DNA of 64,000 nt from Chrysomallon squamiferum (GCA_012295275.1 CM022667.1:22328672-22392671); one strand, 5' to 3'. Positions 26,294 to 39,651 are shown, counted from the stretch's first letter. Numbers and translations are program-made. The notes: generated from the letters alone by a model not told the origin.

Positions 26294-26410
26294 CATGCAG
26301 ATGTGGCAGAAAACTAAATTTGCTATGTAATCTTAAATCCATGACATAAAAATAAAACATGCAGATGTCGCAGAAAAGTAAATTTGATATGTAATCTGAA
26401 TTTCATGACT
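26294..26410 (+). repeat. Two-copy tandem repeat, 64-bp period
   Basis: CATGCAGATGT starts at 26294 and again at 26358. Both are followed by CAGAAAA, TAAATTTG and TATGTAATCT; the second unit is truncated. Confidence 0.85.
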
Positions 26411-28297
26411 ATTTTATTTATATACCTTCTTTTGATTTTTCCATGGATTCACCAATGTGTCAACATCTTTGGAATCTTCTACCTGTATAGTGAAATTAAT
26501 AAAACTCTTCAAACCATATGCAGAAATAATGGATCCAAGAGTTCATTATTTTCCATTGAATGTCCTGCTGTTCTCTATACACTGAAAATAATGACAAACA
26601 TTCTAGTATTATATAGAAATCATTTACTAAATAATTTTAGTTATTTTATAGCTGTGTTGTAATAATGATAATAATAATTTTTAAAAACATGTTTCCATAT
26701 TAATTCACTACATTAAGCCCATTATCTCTTTCTTTTTGTGGTCTAAATTTGGCAGAGTTTATTCTTTTAGAAAAGAGCCATGCTTGTAATTCTAAAATTA
26801 AAATTTGATGAAATATTTAATGCTTACAAAAGAAAAAGAATTTTTAGGTATCACTGTCCATTTCTTGTCAAAATTGTGCAAGTTACTAAGAAAATTATTC
26901 ATTTCTTTTCTCTAGTAATATAGTGAACTGTTATTAATTTTTCAGTATCATTATTCTGAGAAAATGTATTTAAAAATATTAATTATTTTGAAAAAGTTAT
27001 ATATCACACAAAAAACTACCAAATATTTCTGTCAAAAACTTTAGACATAGCTACTAGAATAGCTACTGTAGATTGAAATGTACACAAAATTAGTAATTCC
27101 AAACCCAGTAAACATAAACACTTTATTAAATTGGCTACCTGTTACCGTACTGAACTGAGTAAAAAAAATTGCCTCTGGAATTTAAAATCTGTTTTACACC
27201 ATTTGGTATAAAAATTATCTTGATAGACTAAAATATATTCAAGAAATTGTCCATCATCAGAAATGAATGTTAGAATTTCTATTAATATTGAACAGACCAT
27301 TCAAATAAACTTGAATGAAAGAAACTATTGATAGAATTTTTTAAAATGTTAAGTCTTTGTAGCAAAAATGGTAACAAAAAGGTTAAACATTTAAAACAAA
27401 AATAGCACATCTATTAATAACCTTAACAAATTTACCAGAACAAATAACTGCATGTCACTATAAAAGCTTATTGGTTAAAAATACTTCTTATACCAATTTC
27501 TAAATGTGCAAATTTGACAATAGAAAATATGATTAAATATGGAGAATACTTCATCCAACTAAAAGTTGAACAAATACAACTTCTGGGAAGATGATTTACA
27601 AAGTCGGCTTAAAGAAAACCAATTAACATTGAAGACTTACTAATGGAACATATTTGGTTTAAATATTTCAAAAGCTGGCAGAGTGTTCCTTTATAATGTT
27701 TTTGTTTGTGTATTTGATGAAAACAAAAATGATAATTTTAATAATTTGTTATTAATATAAAATTCTACATTAACATGAAACTTACAAAGATAAAAATAGT
27801 GAATTAAAATTCATCATTCATAAACTACAGACTAAAAAATATTTGTCTTTTTCTTTTTAAAGAATGGCTTCAGTCCAAATAAATTTACAAATAATATATG
27901 TTAGTTTGGAAAAATAAAACTTAATGATTTGCATATAATTATGTCACTTTTTCTAAATCTTTTTTTATTTTTTTCTCCTGACAACAACATTTCCAACATA
28001 AATTTTCTTATTCACCTTGTGTTAAATCAAATACTATTTCTTACACTGTTATCAAGGCTGTTAGTTTTTCTTTAAAATTTGATATGAATATAATTTCTAA
28101 TGTATAAATTATATAAAATTTTCAAAATTTCCTTGCTTTATTTTCAGGGACAATTTTATTTTTTATTTGACTAATGGAACCACACTTTTTATCACTATTC
28201 TTTTTATCAAATAAAATGAGAACTTTGTCCATTTTATTAATTTTTCTTTTCTTTTTCTGTCTTTTTTATCTGAGACTAAATTCAAGTCAATTTACTT

Positions 28298-28380
28298 AAA
28301 AGCTTCTTAATATTTGTCACTAATTCTATGGTGTTAATGATCTGCAAAGTAATGTTTACTTAAAGTGCTAGTGACATGAT
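28298..28380 (+). repeat. Dispersed repeat, copy B
   Basis: Direct-orientation partner of 25371-25455, about 2.9 kb away, with small indels. Confidence 0.7.
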
Positions 28381-28433
28381 TAGTAGTGTACATATTGAAA
28401 ACAATAAAATGGGCATGTTAATTTTATTATCAT

Positions 28434-28475
28434 TTTATTTATTTATTTATTTATTTATTATTTATTTATTTATAT
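28434..28475. repeat. (TTTA)n microsatellite
   Basis: About ten TTTA units with one interruption. Confidence 0.9.
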
Positions 28476-28610
28476 TTTTGTTATCCAAATATTTGAAAAT
28501 TCACATTCTTTCTTTCTGTTGTAATGAACATTAATCCCTGCTTAAAAGAATTTCATAATCAATAAAATTACATGTTGGTAAATAATAATAATAAATTAAT
28601 AATAATAATA

Positions 28611-28740
28611 ATTATTATGTAGTTTCCTCATTTTTCTCCCCCATATTCTTCTTTTTATAATAATAATAATAATATTAATTATTATTATTATAATAAAAAG
28701 AAGAATATGGGGGAGAAAAACGAGGAAACTACATAATAAG
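28611..28740. repeat. Near-perfect 130-bp foldback palindrome
   Basis: Arms 28611-28670 and 28681-28740 are inverted copies matching at 57 of 60 positions, around a 10-bp AT spacer. The unique part of each arm (AGTTTCCTC, TCTCCCCCATATTCTTC) is not low complexity; only the inner arm and the left flank are TAA repeats. The left flank is (TAA)n, which could be the insertion target. It may be a tiny MITE or a hairpin-forming locus. Confidence 0.9.
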
Positions 28741-31700
28741 CTTTCAGCATATGTAATTTTATTCACAAAAAAACAAACAAAAAAAAAACATTTATTTATA
28801 AAATAAATATAAATACAAGGTTTCTAATATTAAACTATAATTTTAAATTTTGTATCAGCGATAAAATTAATTTCACAGAAGTCGGAATTCTCACAACATA
28901 TGAAGAGAGGAAGTAGGTATATAGGTCAGCTGTCACAAATCGATCGATGGGCCTTTAGTTTTGCATTGTGTCACGGTATCAGTTTTACACGCTGTCTGCT
29001 AAACCATTCATAACCAGATAAATTCTCAGTTTGTCCATAGATTCTCTTCTAATAAACATGGATATAAAAGTTCTATTAATACAGCAACCTCTAATCATTA
29101 TAAGATTGTTTCTCACTTGTGTATAATTACGTTATTTATTACTGTGTTCAGTTTTATGGATGATTATAAGGGAGTAGATGAATATTTACTAAATGTTAAG
29201 TTCTTCCCCCTCTTTTTTGAAAATATCTTAATGCACAACTGATGGCAATTACTACAACTGCTGCTACTGATATTAATGTTATTATTGCTACTTCATTACT
29301 ACTGCTACTACTACTACTACTATTATTATTAATGTATGCAGTAGAGGTACTAGCAGTATAATCAGCAATGGAAGTAGAAGTTGCAGTTGTTTTATACTTT
29401 TTAAATAAATGCTGATTCATGAATGATATAACTTGAACAAATAGGTTTTGTTTATTTTCCCTCTATTTCATCGATATTAACCATTTGGTCAACTTACTTT
29501 ATTTTCTGTAATAATTTAGTGTTTCTGGGTGCTTCTGAGAGAAGGAATATTGATACTGCATAAACAAAATACTTATTTAACCCAAGATTCTTTTAATTTT
29601 TAAATCTTATTTTATTTATTTATTTATTATATATATTTTTTGAGTATGACTAGAAAAGTGCTCCTTGTTTTGTCCCAGAGACAGATTATAAATCTAAGAC
29701 AGGTCGATCAAGGTTTACAGATTAACTTAAATATACAGGTAGAGTTACTACCTTAATATGTCAAACCATAAAAATCTGCAGTAATATAACATGTTTGCTG
29801 CAAAGACCGAATATTACCATTTACACATACTTTTTTTGCAATCTTCTTTTTGTAGTTGTATATATCGACAACAGAAAATGATTTTTTACTAATTACATTA
29901 TGATTATTATTATTGTAATATTTATTTATTTAGTCTGCTTTTTAACAATGATATGAAAGAGTAAACCTCTGTTGTCATATACTCAACTAGGAATGAATCT
30001 TTCAAATGAGTATTTCCGATTACATGACAGGACATTCAACAGCTTTTATTTAGTCAGCCACGCACTTTATCCCCGATGCTACTATACTTAGTCGTATTCT
30101 CCTGAACGTAATAAGAAGTATAATAGAGAACTATGTCTTTCTAGACAAGTTCCATGCCAAACCTACCTAAAATAAAAAAAGTTATATTAAGATTCAAATA
30201 CATAGGCTATGTTGCTTGCTACAATAGTGTCAGATTACCATTTTTAAAATATATAATATTAAAGAAAAATAGTTAGAAAGAAATAGAAAGAAAGAATAGA
30301 ATGATTTTGCTTAATTTATGATAGTTCTGACATTGAAGCACAATCGATTTGTTTCAATGTAAATACATCTATAATACGTCCAGGCACCAAATGGGCGGTT
30401 TCGACGAGTTCCGAAACAAATCTCCATTGCGTCTTTCGCTAATTTCGGGGACGCTGTGATAAATTGGAAACGCAGATGAAGTAACGTCAACAAAACCATC
30501 TCTACGCACAACAGAAATCAGAAAATATAAATGATCACAGTCATTGCACTTTTTTGATGAAGGAAGCCGCCTTTCGCATAAACATGAACACGTGATATGC
30601 TGTGGATTGATGAAGCCCATTTTTTAGAAATGATTTCTATTTCGGGATGATTAAATATGTCAGTAATGGAATGGTATCCAATGATATAAATGTATCATTT
30701 ATAGACAGAAAAAAAGAAATATATTATTGGATTAGGTGAAAAATAACTTTTGAATATAATTCGTTTAATTTCAACATTGATTATATTTTCTTCTATTTAC
30801 TTTTTCTCGTGTTATCAACCCATTTTTCACGAGAAAACGATAAATACTTTTTATGTTTATGTGTCGTTCTCTCTATCACTCACATAAACATTCTGATGCA
30901 CATGCTCTCTCCCTCTCTCTCTCTTTTTGAAAATATGCATTAGTTTGTAATTTAAAAGAAGCCTTGATTTAAATACACCTGGAATCGATAAAACGTAATA
31001 AAATATATTAAAAGCGAGCGAAATGTTGAAATAAATATTACAATGTTTCTGTGTGGGTCTGTGCCCATGTATATATGTGTGTGCTTATGTATGTGCATGT
31101 ATTTGTATGTGTGTGTGTGTGTGTGTGTAGCGCCTGCCTTTGTATCTTGTAAATCAGTGTGTAAATATAGGTGCGTATTTGTATGTTTTGTGAGTATATG
31201 CATATGTATATGTATCTGTTTGTGAGTGTTACATTGAGAGAAGATCGAGACACTGCCATACGCGACGAATATAAAAGAAGTAAAAAGGTAAGTGAGAGTC
31301 CAGAGAAATTAAATGGCGCCAGCACATGAGTAAATATACTAATATATATAATTAATTTTGGCGTTAAATTTTGTTAATACAATGAACCAATGAAAATATA
31401 TTAAGCTTCTTTTTTATAGTAAAACAGTATGCTCCATATTCCTTACAACTCGGCACAAGATAATAGTAAACATTACGGCTCAAGACATTTGTAACAAATA
31501 GCATTTAACAGAATATATGACAAGACCTCCATTAAAAATACTTTCTTCACATTCTGTTTTTTGTCTTGTCCTTGTATTTAAAATAAAGACTTTGAAAATA
31601 AAAATATTTGATTTGACAGTTGATTATCATCATGCTTTGTTGCTTAATCAGGACTAATATGGGGGATGTTCGTGTAGTAGAGTTTGAAATATTATGAATT

Positions 31701-32652
31701 TTAATCTGATCAGTGGTTATTTGAGACTTGATGAGTAGACTTAATTTATGGGACACGTTTATGAAATCGAGACTGTTTTGTACGAAATACTCCTTTAAAT
31801 ATTTTTAATTTTCGTTATCTGTTTTTAGCTTTTTTAATATCTCTCTCTCTCTCAGAATATATTTATTGTCGTACAATGCATGATGTTAGTTTTATGCAAT
31901 CACTATTACTATTTAAGTAAATGAGTTAAAATAACTAACACATTTACAAATACACACACACAAACAGAAAAATATAAGCATGTACACACACATACATAGG
32001 CCTGTTATTTCTCTCTCACCTGCAAACCTACAGCACAAACGGATGCACACAACAAACGAACAAAGCAATCATTTTATTTTCTTGAGGGTAGGAATGCAAG
32101 TGGAAAACAGTAGGGAAGTTTTTGGATAACCCACAATTTATTTCGTTTCTTGCAAACACGTGTAAAACAATGGATGGACAAATAAAGATTCTGTTAACCA
32201 AGTAAAGACAAAGTTGGATTTTTCCTCTTCTTCTCGTTATATTTTTAATCTAAGGCTTCATACGGGGTATGAAATACCTTCATTTTAAAGCTGGAAAGTG
32301 GTTTTAATAGAACGAATGAAGACTTACACGACACCTCATTACCAGGTAATCAAAGCTGAATCACTGTGCCACTTACAGCGGAAACCGTAGCTATGAATTT
32401 TTTAGTTTCATCTGACCAATAAAAATCCATGATGTAAAACTATGGTGCCAAAAATATATATGACTGACATAATACAAAGCAGTTATTTTATTGTTCAAAT
32501 ATTCAAAGTTAGTTATATCGTTAATAGAAAGAAAAGGTTTCCATCTCCGCATCCACTGTCAGCTTTGTCCTCCAGTATCAGTCAATTAGAAAAACAACGG
32601 TGAATTTTGTTATTACGTTAAAGGTACCATATTAATAAATTGGATGTTATTA

Positions 32653-32657
<5 letters not shown>

Positions 32658-32715
<58 letters not shown>
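32658..32715. repeat. (GA)n microsatellite
   Basis: About 29 uninterrupted GA units. Confidence 0.95.
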
Positions 32716-32718
<3 letters not shown>

Positions 32719-33186
32719 GTACATTACTATCTAAATATCACACTTATTCATTATCATGTTGAACAACATTATTATAAACTATATATATTTACACAACTCA
32801 CATACACCCACACATGTACCTACCTACGAACGTACATACATACATACATATACACACACATATGCACACATATGCACACATATACATATATACATATTAA
32901 AGTATCTACCTAAATACCAAAAAAATTCAACTAAAACAGTCACCATTTTTGCCTGTTTTGAACCCAAAGTAAACTTATAATATCGATAATCATATGTAGA
33001 AATTGGATAAGTAATTTTTTTTCGACAAAACACAGCAGCTAGGAGTGGTCTAATATGTGCAGTAGTATAACACATTCACGTTTGCTCATTAGATAAAGTT
33101 GTTTTATTCTCTGTTTCAGAAATAATCGTCGATATTATAACACAGATTCGGTAAATAAGATCATTATGGTTCACGGAAATCGTTTT

Positions 33187-33192
33187 GAGCGC

Positions 33193-33225
<33 letters not shown>
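33187..33225. repeat. (TAA)n microsatellite
   Basis: A TAA run grading into TGA-rich triplets. It encodes spurious poly-isoleucine. Confidence 0.9.
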
Positions 33226-33595
33226 GTGATGATGATAATGATGATTATAATTATAATGTTAATGATGACGAGAACGACGGCAAGTACGCGATTTTTTTTG
33301 TTATGCGCCATTGGGAGAAACTTTGAACAGAAATTGTTCTGCACCCACGCATATTTTTGAAACCACTAATTTCTCAACACCATTCTTAATTATTTTTCAA
33401 GTTTTATTAAATCATCATCTTTGGTGATATATATATACATAAAACCACACCTCAATCAATTCTGTTTAATAATATGGATAATAAAATAGTATACAATTAA
33501 GAATGCTGAGACGTTTCAATTTCACCGTTATTGCACTTCAAAATAAATAAATAAATACAAATGTTTGCCGAAAGTGGTTTTTTAGAACACACACA

Positions 33596-33599
<4 letters not shown>

Positions 33600-33648
<49 letters not shown>
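33600..33648. repeat. (AG)n microsatellite
   Basis: About 24 uninterrupted AG units. Confidence 0.95.
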
Positions 33649-33651
<3 letters not shown>

Positions 33652-34126
33652 TAACAAATAAACAAATTTATACAAATTATTAAAAAAAAAAAAAAAATTA
33701 TCTGATAAATAAATAAAACATACATTTTTAAAATGTGTTCGTCATTTCAACATCAGACTATTACTCTTTAAAGCGGAGTGGTTCTCTCATCTTGGTTAAA
33801 TTTTGCATGAGACAATCTGAACATATGCCATGCTGCCTTCAATTAAACCAGTGTTTATGAACTGTGTCAGGACATTTAATTGAATTTCTGCTTTCGTGAT
33901 CAAAAGGGAAGCATTAGTGTGATAGTGGAGCGACTACTGGATTTAATAAATGGGGAGTGGCGAAGAAGGTTAAAAAAATAATAATAATAATAATAATAAA
34001 AACAAATATTCTGAGTTTTGGCAGATTATTTGAATAACAATTTCGTATGTTACTTACCTTTGTTACGTTTTTTCGATTTACACATTGCATCAAGAGAGAG
34101 ATAATGGAAACGACAAAAATAAATGA

Positions 34127-34129
<3 letters not shown>

Positions 34130-34178
<49 letters not shown>
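34130..34178. repeat. (TAA)n microsatellite
   Basis: About 16 TAA units. Similar runs lie at 33977-34000 and 34290-34322, and degenerate CTA/ATT triplets continue to about 34610. Confidence 0.9.
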
Positions 34179-34286
34179 GAAAACCGCAATAAAACGATAA
34201 CAAAAACAGTAGCAACTGTAACAATGAAAATAACAATAATTAAAATCCGTATCACTAATTTTTAAACGTACTTCTAACTACGCTTG

Positions 34287-34322
<36 letters not shown>

Positions 34323-35329
34323 TGGAAGACGAAGTTTATTTTTACCTAGGGTAAGAACAGATTTTCAATATTGCAACTCCGAGGCCAGTTATGCAGACCA
34401 GCTATTCAACTCCGTCAGATCACTATTCTTTCTACTGTCATCATACTATCTCTACCGTTACTACTACAACATATGTAACGACTACTACTATAGTAATAGC
34501 ACCTGCACAATTCCTGGCATTACTATTAGCACCACCGTAACCTTCGCTAATGATTATTACAACCATGACAATCAACTGCTGCTACAACTATTACTGCTTC
34601 TAGTAATAATGATAGATTTGATGACGTAAAAATAAATTAATAAAAGCTAATAATAGTTTTTTTAAATAAATATTGTTCTATTTCTAAGCTGTATTTTTAA
34701 GAACTCAAAATTGTCTCAGCACGCTTCGTTCTCCTTACGTTTCTATTAATATTACGTTACTTGTTAAAATTCCCCGATTTGCTCATGAACATCTCATCTG
34801 TTAACGGACTTAATTTCATTTTAAATGTTACATTTAGCTAAATCTAATTAGGCACTGGCCGCGGCTTTTGATAATGCCGTATGACGATGACTTCGACATT
34901 TTGAATTCTTTAATTCTATTATTATTTATTTATTTACTTGTATTTTATTTATTTTAAATTTTTATCTTAAATTCAAATAAATCTTTTATAGCTCATATAC
35001 CTGTGAATGTCGTAAATGTTATGGAGATTGTAATTCTTTCTTCTCCTTTTTGAGCCGTCTTAGTTGCAGAATTTGCTTATAATTAATTAAATAATTGAAT
35101 AATAAAGAAAAAGAAAACTAAAAAAATAACGGCAGCGTAAACTCCCAGGAGAAAAAGAAAAAAAGAAAACGGAAAGACCCGTACCTTAAGAAAAAAAAAA
35201 AGAAAGAAAGAAAAAAAAGCAATGAAAATCCCCCAAAACCCGTAAAGAAAACAAACCATTTCTGCTCTGCTCTATTGTTATCACTGTTGATTTTTCGGGA
35301 ACTGTATGAGTTGTTAAAAATATCAGAAA

Positions 35330-35650
35330 GATGTCGGTCAAGAAACGAGAACATAACTACTTATTATTCTCAAAGAGGTAACAGCAGATGCCGAAGAGAG
35401 AGAGGAAGTAGGAAAACGTCTCCAGGCGCGCATGCGTCGTCAATTAATAGGCTGAGATCAGACGAAGAAACGCTGGAAACATTCGATCCAGAGTTTAAGT
35501 TGATTCGCCTCGCTCTTCAGGAACAGTGCAAGCTTTTAGAGTAACAACGAAATGAAGTTATAAATGTGAATGTTTGAATATGCTTAGCGGTGTTCAGGAA
35601 TAAAACGTTCTAAACAGAGCAGAAGACTAGCAGACACAGATTTCAATAAA
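35330..35650 (+). promoter_or_regulatory. CpG-rich patch: candidate promoter and first exon
   Basis: This segment is clearly richer in GC and CpG than the DNA around it and contains an NRF-1-like site. Its open frame (through 35544) has no in-frame ATG, so it is unlikely to be a stand-alone gene. An acceptable donor (AAAA|GTAAGT) lies near 35650. Because the first coding exon of the receptor gene at 44.66 kb is preceded by a splice acceptor, that gene needs an upstream exon on the same strand, and this patch is one candidate. The link is speculative. Confidence 0.3.
35428..35437. promoter_or_regulatory. NRF-1-like site
   Basis: GCGCATGCGT matches the palindromic NRF-1 consensus (GCGCATGCGC) at nine of ten positions. 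Confidence 0.4.
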
Positions 35651-35874
35651 AGTAAGTTCAGAAGCTTTTAATTATATAACATTGCATGCAATAATTTAAA
35701 AAGAAAGTGTACGTGATTTGCTTGTAAAATAATCTCTCAGATGTATATACCAAGGTTCTTTCATATGTTTTTTTTATGTTTATCCAGATGTTAAAGAGGA
35801 AATGTTTGTATCACTTATTAACCTGACGCCTGTTAAATAAATAAATAAATAAATAATAAAATAAAAAGTAGAAA

Positions 35875-35878
<4 letters not shown>

Positions 35879-35918
<40 letters not shown>
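35879..35918. repeat. (AT)n microsatellite
   Basis: About 20 AT units. Confidence 0.95.
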
Positions 35919-38482
35919 CTGCTGTGAGGGGTTGCTGTGATCAACTCTGAATTTTTTTTGTAAGGACAATTCCAAATATGAATAAAATATGAGGATTATA
36001 CAATATGATATCCTATTAAAAAAATAAATAAAATAAAAGAAAATAAAAGAAAAATCATTAAAAAAGAAAAAAGAAAATTAAGAAACCTTTGGATATGGAC
36101 CCCATCCCTAGTAACAAATTTAATAACCGTCCGTTTAATATGTCAGTAATATGAATATTTTGGTAATACAAATTAATTGTAGTTTAAACGTTGGATCTGG
36201 GTAGACGTATTAATGTATAGGGTTTATTTTACATTATATGCAGCACCATATTCAATTTACCAAGTCTGACAAAATTGTCTGAAATTGTTTAAATGTTATT
36301 TCACATTCAAAAGCATATTTTCCTTGTAATTTCTTATTTTCTTCGTCATAACACTAAACCGATAAACTTAGAATCTCTAAGCCTCCAGTTATGTTTTTTG
36401 TAATATTTCTTCTAATCAGTGGTTTAAATTAACTTCTTTCTGGATTGATGTTAGGTTCTGATCGAGTCACTTTATAATTAAGCTTTTTACATTTAAGTGT
36501 AAAAACTTTCGTTCTGCTTATAGACGTGTCCATCACCTTTGAACATTAATATTCCTTTTCGTTTTCTCTTGGACTTTCTTGTAGCATGATGTTTGCTTGG
36601 AGCAATGACAATGTCGTTTTACTGTTTACATATTTATTTTGCGTTTTCCAGTAATATTTGTTGTCAGATCGTCCAGAACTCGTGTAGATACTTTACGTTA
36701 CAAATATTTTTATTTCCAAGTTTTCTTTAGCTTTGCTTCCCATCTCGTTGCATAGAGAATACAATAGTGCATGGTAAAGACTTACGTGTGTGATATATAT
36801 GTGTATGATATGGTTGATGTAGCTGTGGAGCAGAAAATCTGTTTATGTTTATTGAAAAAAAAAAATGAAAAAAATTATGAAGTAAATTTCTAAATCAAAT
36901 GATTTAACAGCACTTTTAGAGTTTAATATTATTTATTACGGCCAAAACATTATTATAAATTTTGCAAAGCTTTCTCTTTCTCTCTTTAATATTATTACTG
37001 ACTTTTTCTTATTTTTGTTTGTTTGTTTGTTTATTTTGCATCTTTTAATCACTTACTATACAATGCATGTTATAGTAATGAAACTATCAAAGAAAACTTT
37101 TCTGTTGTTTTTTCATTCTCTCTCTCTCTTTCTCACGCGCATATACACACAGTCACAAACACACACATAAGAGAGAGCGAGTTATATGATCTTAAACATT
37201 TCGAAATAATGAAATAGGAATAACGCAAATATCATTTTCTTGACATTCTTGTGTTATAGAAGAAACCCCCCAGTAACGAACACTTCTTAATGTTACAGTA
37301 ATATACATTTTGCTTTCTAACCCTCTCCTATACACTCCTGATAAATGGACAATAAACGTTGTATAACAACACCAAGATATAAAATAGGTTTGAACACTTT
37401 TTCTGACTGTTTAACTAATACATTGTCTTCTCCAGGATGTCTTATTGGATTTGTTTCTAATAAGGCACTTAATTAAATGTGTATATCACTTGGAAGAGAA
37501 AAAGAATTAGTAATAACAAGTTAAAGTACAGTGCAGTATAATATAGTACAGAAGAGTTCAGTACTATGAAGTACAGAAAAAAAGAACTATTCAGTAATAT
37601 ATTATTACAATACGGTATAGAATAACATAACAGAATGCATTCGTAAAGCTTCACTATTGTGTACCTGCAATAGAAACAAGATAGAAGTACTTCTAAAATA
37701 CATAAACTATCTAACGCATTCTTATATTCTTCACTTGAGTTTTTCTATGCTTTTCTCTCTGCCAGTACTAAACTATTTTTACCGTATTTAGTTTTCTGAT
37801 GACTTTCACATACATCTCGGTTAATACGGATGTAATCTCAATTATTGTTATTTAAGAGAACTGGTAATATTTTTAAGACGAAGAATTTGAGAAATCTTGT
37901 CGAATGATAAATCGGAATTAAAAAAGAAAATAAGAAGACAAAAATAAAAAAAAAGAATATTCGAAAAGGAAGTTCACCATTGACACATTTTTTCATCATA
38001 AAAGTGGCGTTACAAATTGTAATTCAATATTATTTCCATTTTGACTATCATTTTTCTGGTTCCTGTTTTTAATATTTTATAGCAAGACTAAATTTTTATA
38101 ACACAGTAATAACTTCGATTAATCCGCGTCCAATTATCTAACATTAATCTTGTAATGTGTATTATAATAATAAAAATGTATAGAATATACCAGCAAGAGG
38201 ATTTGAAAAGATATAATGATTAAATTACAGAAAATATAAAGTTTTCTAAGGGCACCAGCTTTTTGGAAGTTAAATAATTTATAAAACGTATGAATACTTG
38301 GTTTAGACAGACCGAAAAATGATGGCTAACTGTTTCATTGATTTAAATATATATATATATATACACACATATAAACCATACATGTAAAGTATATAATGAA
38401 ACTCATCCCTTATAGTTATTACGCAAAATACATATATTTTCCTTCAAAGGTGCCAAATCTCGATTACAATGTAGATTAAAAA

Positions 38483-38483
<1 letters not shown>
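35919..38483. other. Intergenic DNA, nothing identified
   Basis: Only low-complexity AT-rich sequence, a CT/CA-rich patch near 37115-37180 and short spurious frames are visible. Confidence 0.5.
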
Positions 38484-38538
<55 letters not shown>

Positions 38539-38545
38539 CAACAAC
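38484..38545. repeat. (TAA)n(CAA)n compound microsatellite
   Basis: A TAA run passes directly into CAA triplets. Confidence 0.9.
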
Positions 38546-38944
38546 AACAGCAACGATATCGATAGCAACGACAATAGTATCACGGGGCTCACACCTTTAG
38601 TCTAGGGTAACAAGGTGCTTTAATGGTCACCTAACAAGGAATATAAACGCTAAATTGACAGCAATCTATAAAAATAAATAAGTCTATATATCCATTACAG
38701 AAATAAATACTACAAAAGTTAAGGTTCACGTTAATTATTTAATTATGATATACAGGTGTCTTGATAATAATACATTATACATACGTTTAAGTAATTTTGA
38801 TTAATGATACAAGAAAGGTCATACGGGGAACGAAGACAAAATAATTACCGAAACTGAAACTGAAAAAATATTAACGTGCTAATCAGAGCAAGTTGTGAAA
38901 CACGTAATAATTACCAGGAATAGGAATAGGAAAAAAATTCGGCA

Positions 38945-39080
38945 CAATCTCTCAGCCATCACCGGGTCCGTGTTGTTTGCCGTCCTGGTGTTCTGCTCTT
39001 GGCTGCTGTCGTTGTGTCTTTTTGGCTGCTGTTGTTGTTTCTTTTTGGCTGCTTCCTTCTGGTCCACGTAGTCCAAACCT
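38945..39080. repeat. GC-rich patch with imperfect 23-bp tandem units
   Basis: On the minus strand, units resembling AAAAAGACACAACGACAGCA follow one another three times, next to poly-A/T tracts at 39081-39107. GC content is far above the surroundings. It may be untranslated sequence of a LINE, perhaps of the element that begins about 390 bp away, but this is unproven. Confidence 0.45.
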
Positions 39081-39468
39081 GTTTTTTTTTTGTTTTTTTT
39101 TTTTTGCTAAAACAAATAAGAACATAAATGTAGTTAACTTATTTACATTTTATTTTAATTTAAAAGATGTTATAAATCCTGAAGCTAGGACTAAGAAAAT
39201 GAAAAAAAAAAAAATCAATTAATTAAATTATAAAAAAAAAATTAAATTGAAATAAGACACCATAACCGGGTTAGTAGTTTCTGAAAGTGGGTTCGTATAG
39301 TACGTTTATCATTTTTTAATTATTAATTTAATTGGCCATTCAAACTGATTCGTCAATCAGCCGATCCATCCGTAGATCCATCAGCTGTTCAACCAATCAG
39401 TCCGCAAGTCAATAGATTTATATAATTGTTGTTTGTTTTCGTGTCAAAAAAAAAAAAAAAAAAAAGGT

Positions 39469-39651
39469 TTAAAGTTTGTGTTTTGTTTTGAGAATGTAAT
39501 TTGTTACTGCAGCGAGGACTAACTCTCTGTCTTTCATGTTTGGTGTCAGGATGTGTTGGAGCGTGAACTCGATTTTTAGTTCCTCCAATGTATTGCGTAG
39601 TGCTTGTCTTTCCTTGGCAAAATTTGGACAGTGAAACAAGTAGTGTTTCAT
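39469..39651 (-). pseudogene. LINE C-terminal tail remnant
   Basis: A 60-codon frame beginning MKHYLFHCPNFAKERQAL. It resembles the C-terminal H-x-L/F-x-CP zinc-binding tail of jockey/I-type LINE polyproteins, followed by a stop and a T tract. Confidence 0.65.

Larger units (their letters stand above)
24445..35329. other. Intergenic DNA without confirmed genes
   Basis: Apart from the repeats listed here, I see no exon series. Open frames at 26384-26662, 29196-29420, 30311-30620 and 31038-31325 lack domain similarity and mostly come from AT-rich or microsatellite sequence. The patch at 30380-30500 has more GC than its surroundings and might be part of an unrecognised transcript. Confidence 0.5.

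Noticed and set aside
29196-29420. Minus-strand frame with poly-Ser and a membrane-like helix
   Set aside because: The Ser run comes from a degenerate TAG/TAC microsatellite. The hydrophobic part has no family match and no splice context.
30311-30620. Two overlapping minus-strand frames in a somewhat GC-richer patch
   Set aside because: Overlapping frames of equal quality, no motif, no supported splice sites. Could be a non-coding transcript but unsupported.
33914-34265. Poly-isoleucine frames on both strands
   Set aside because: Translation of (TAA)n arrays.
35275-35544. 89-codon plus frame in the CpG-rich patch
   Set aside because: It has no in-frame ATG, so it is not accepted as a gene; the patch is kept only as a possible promoter or first exon.
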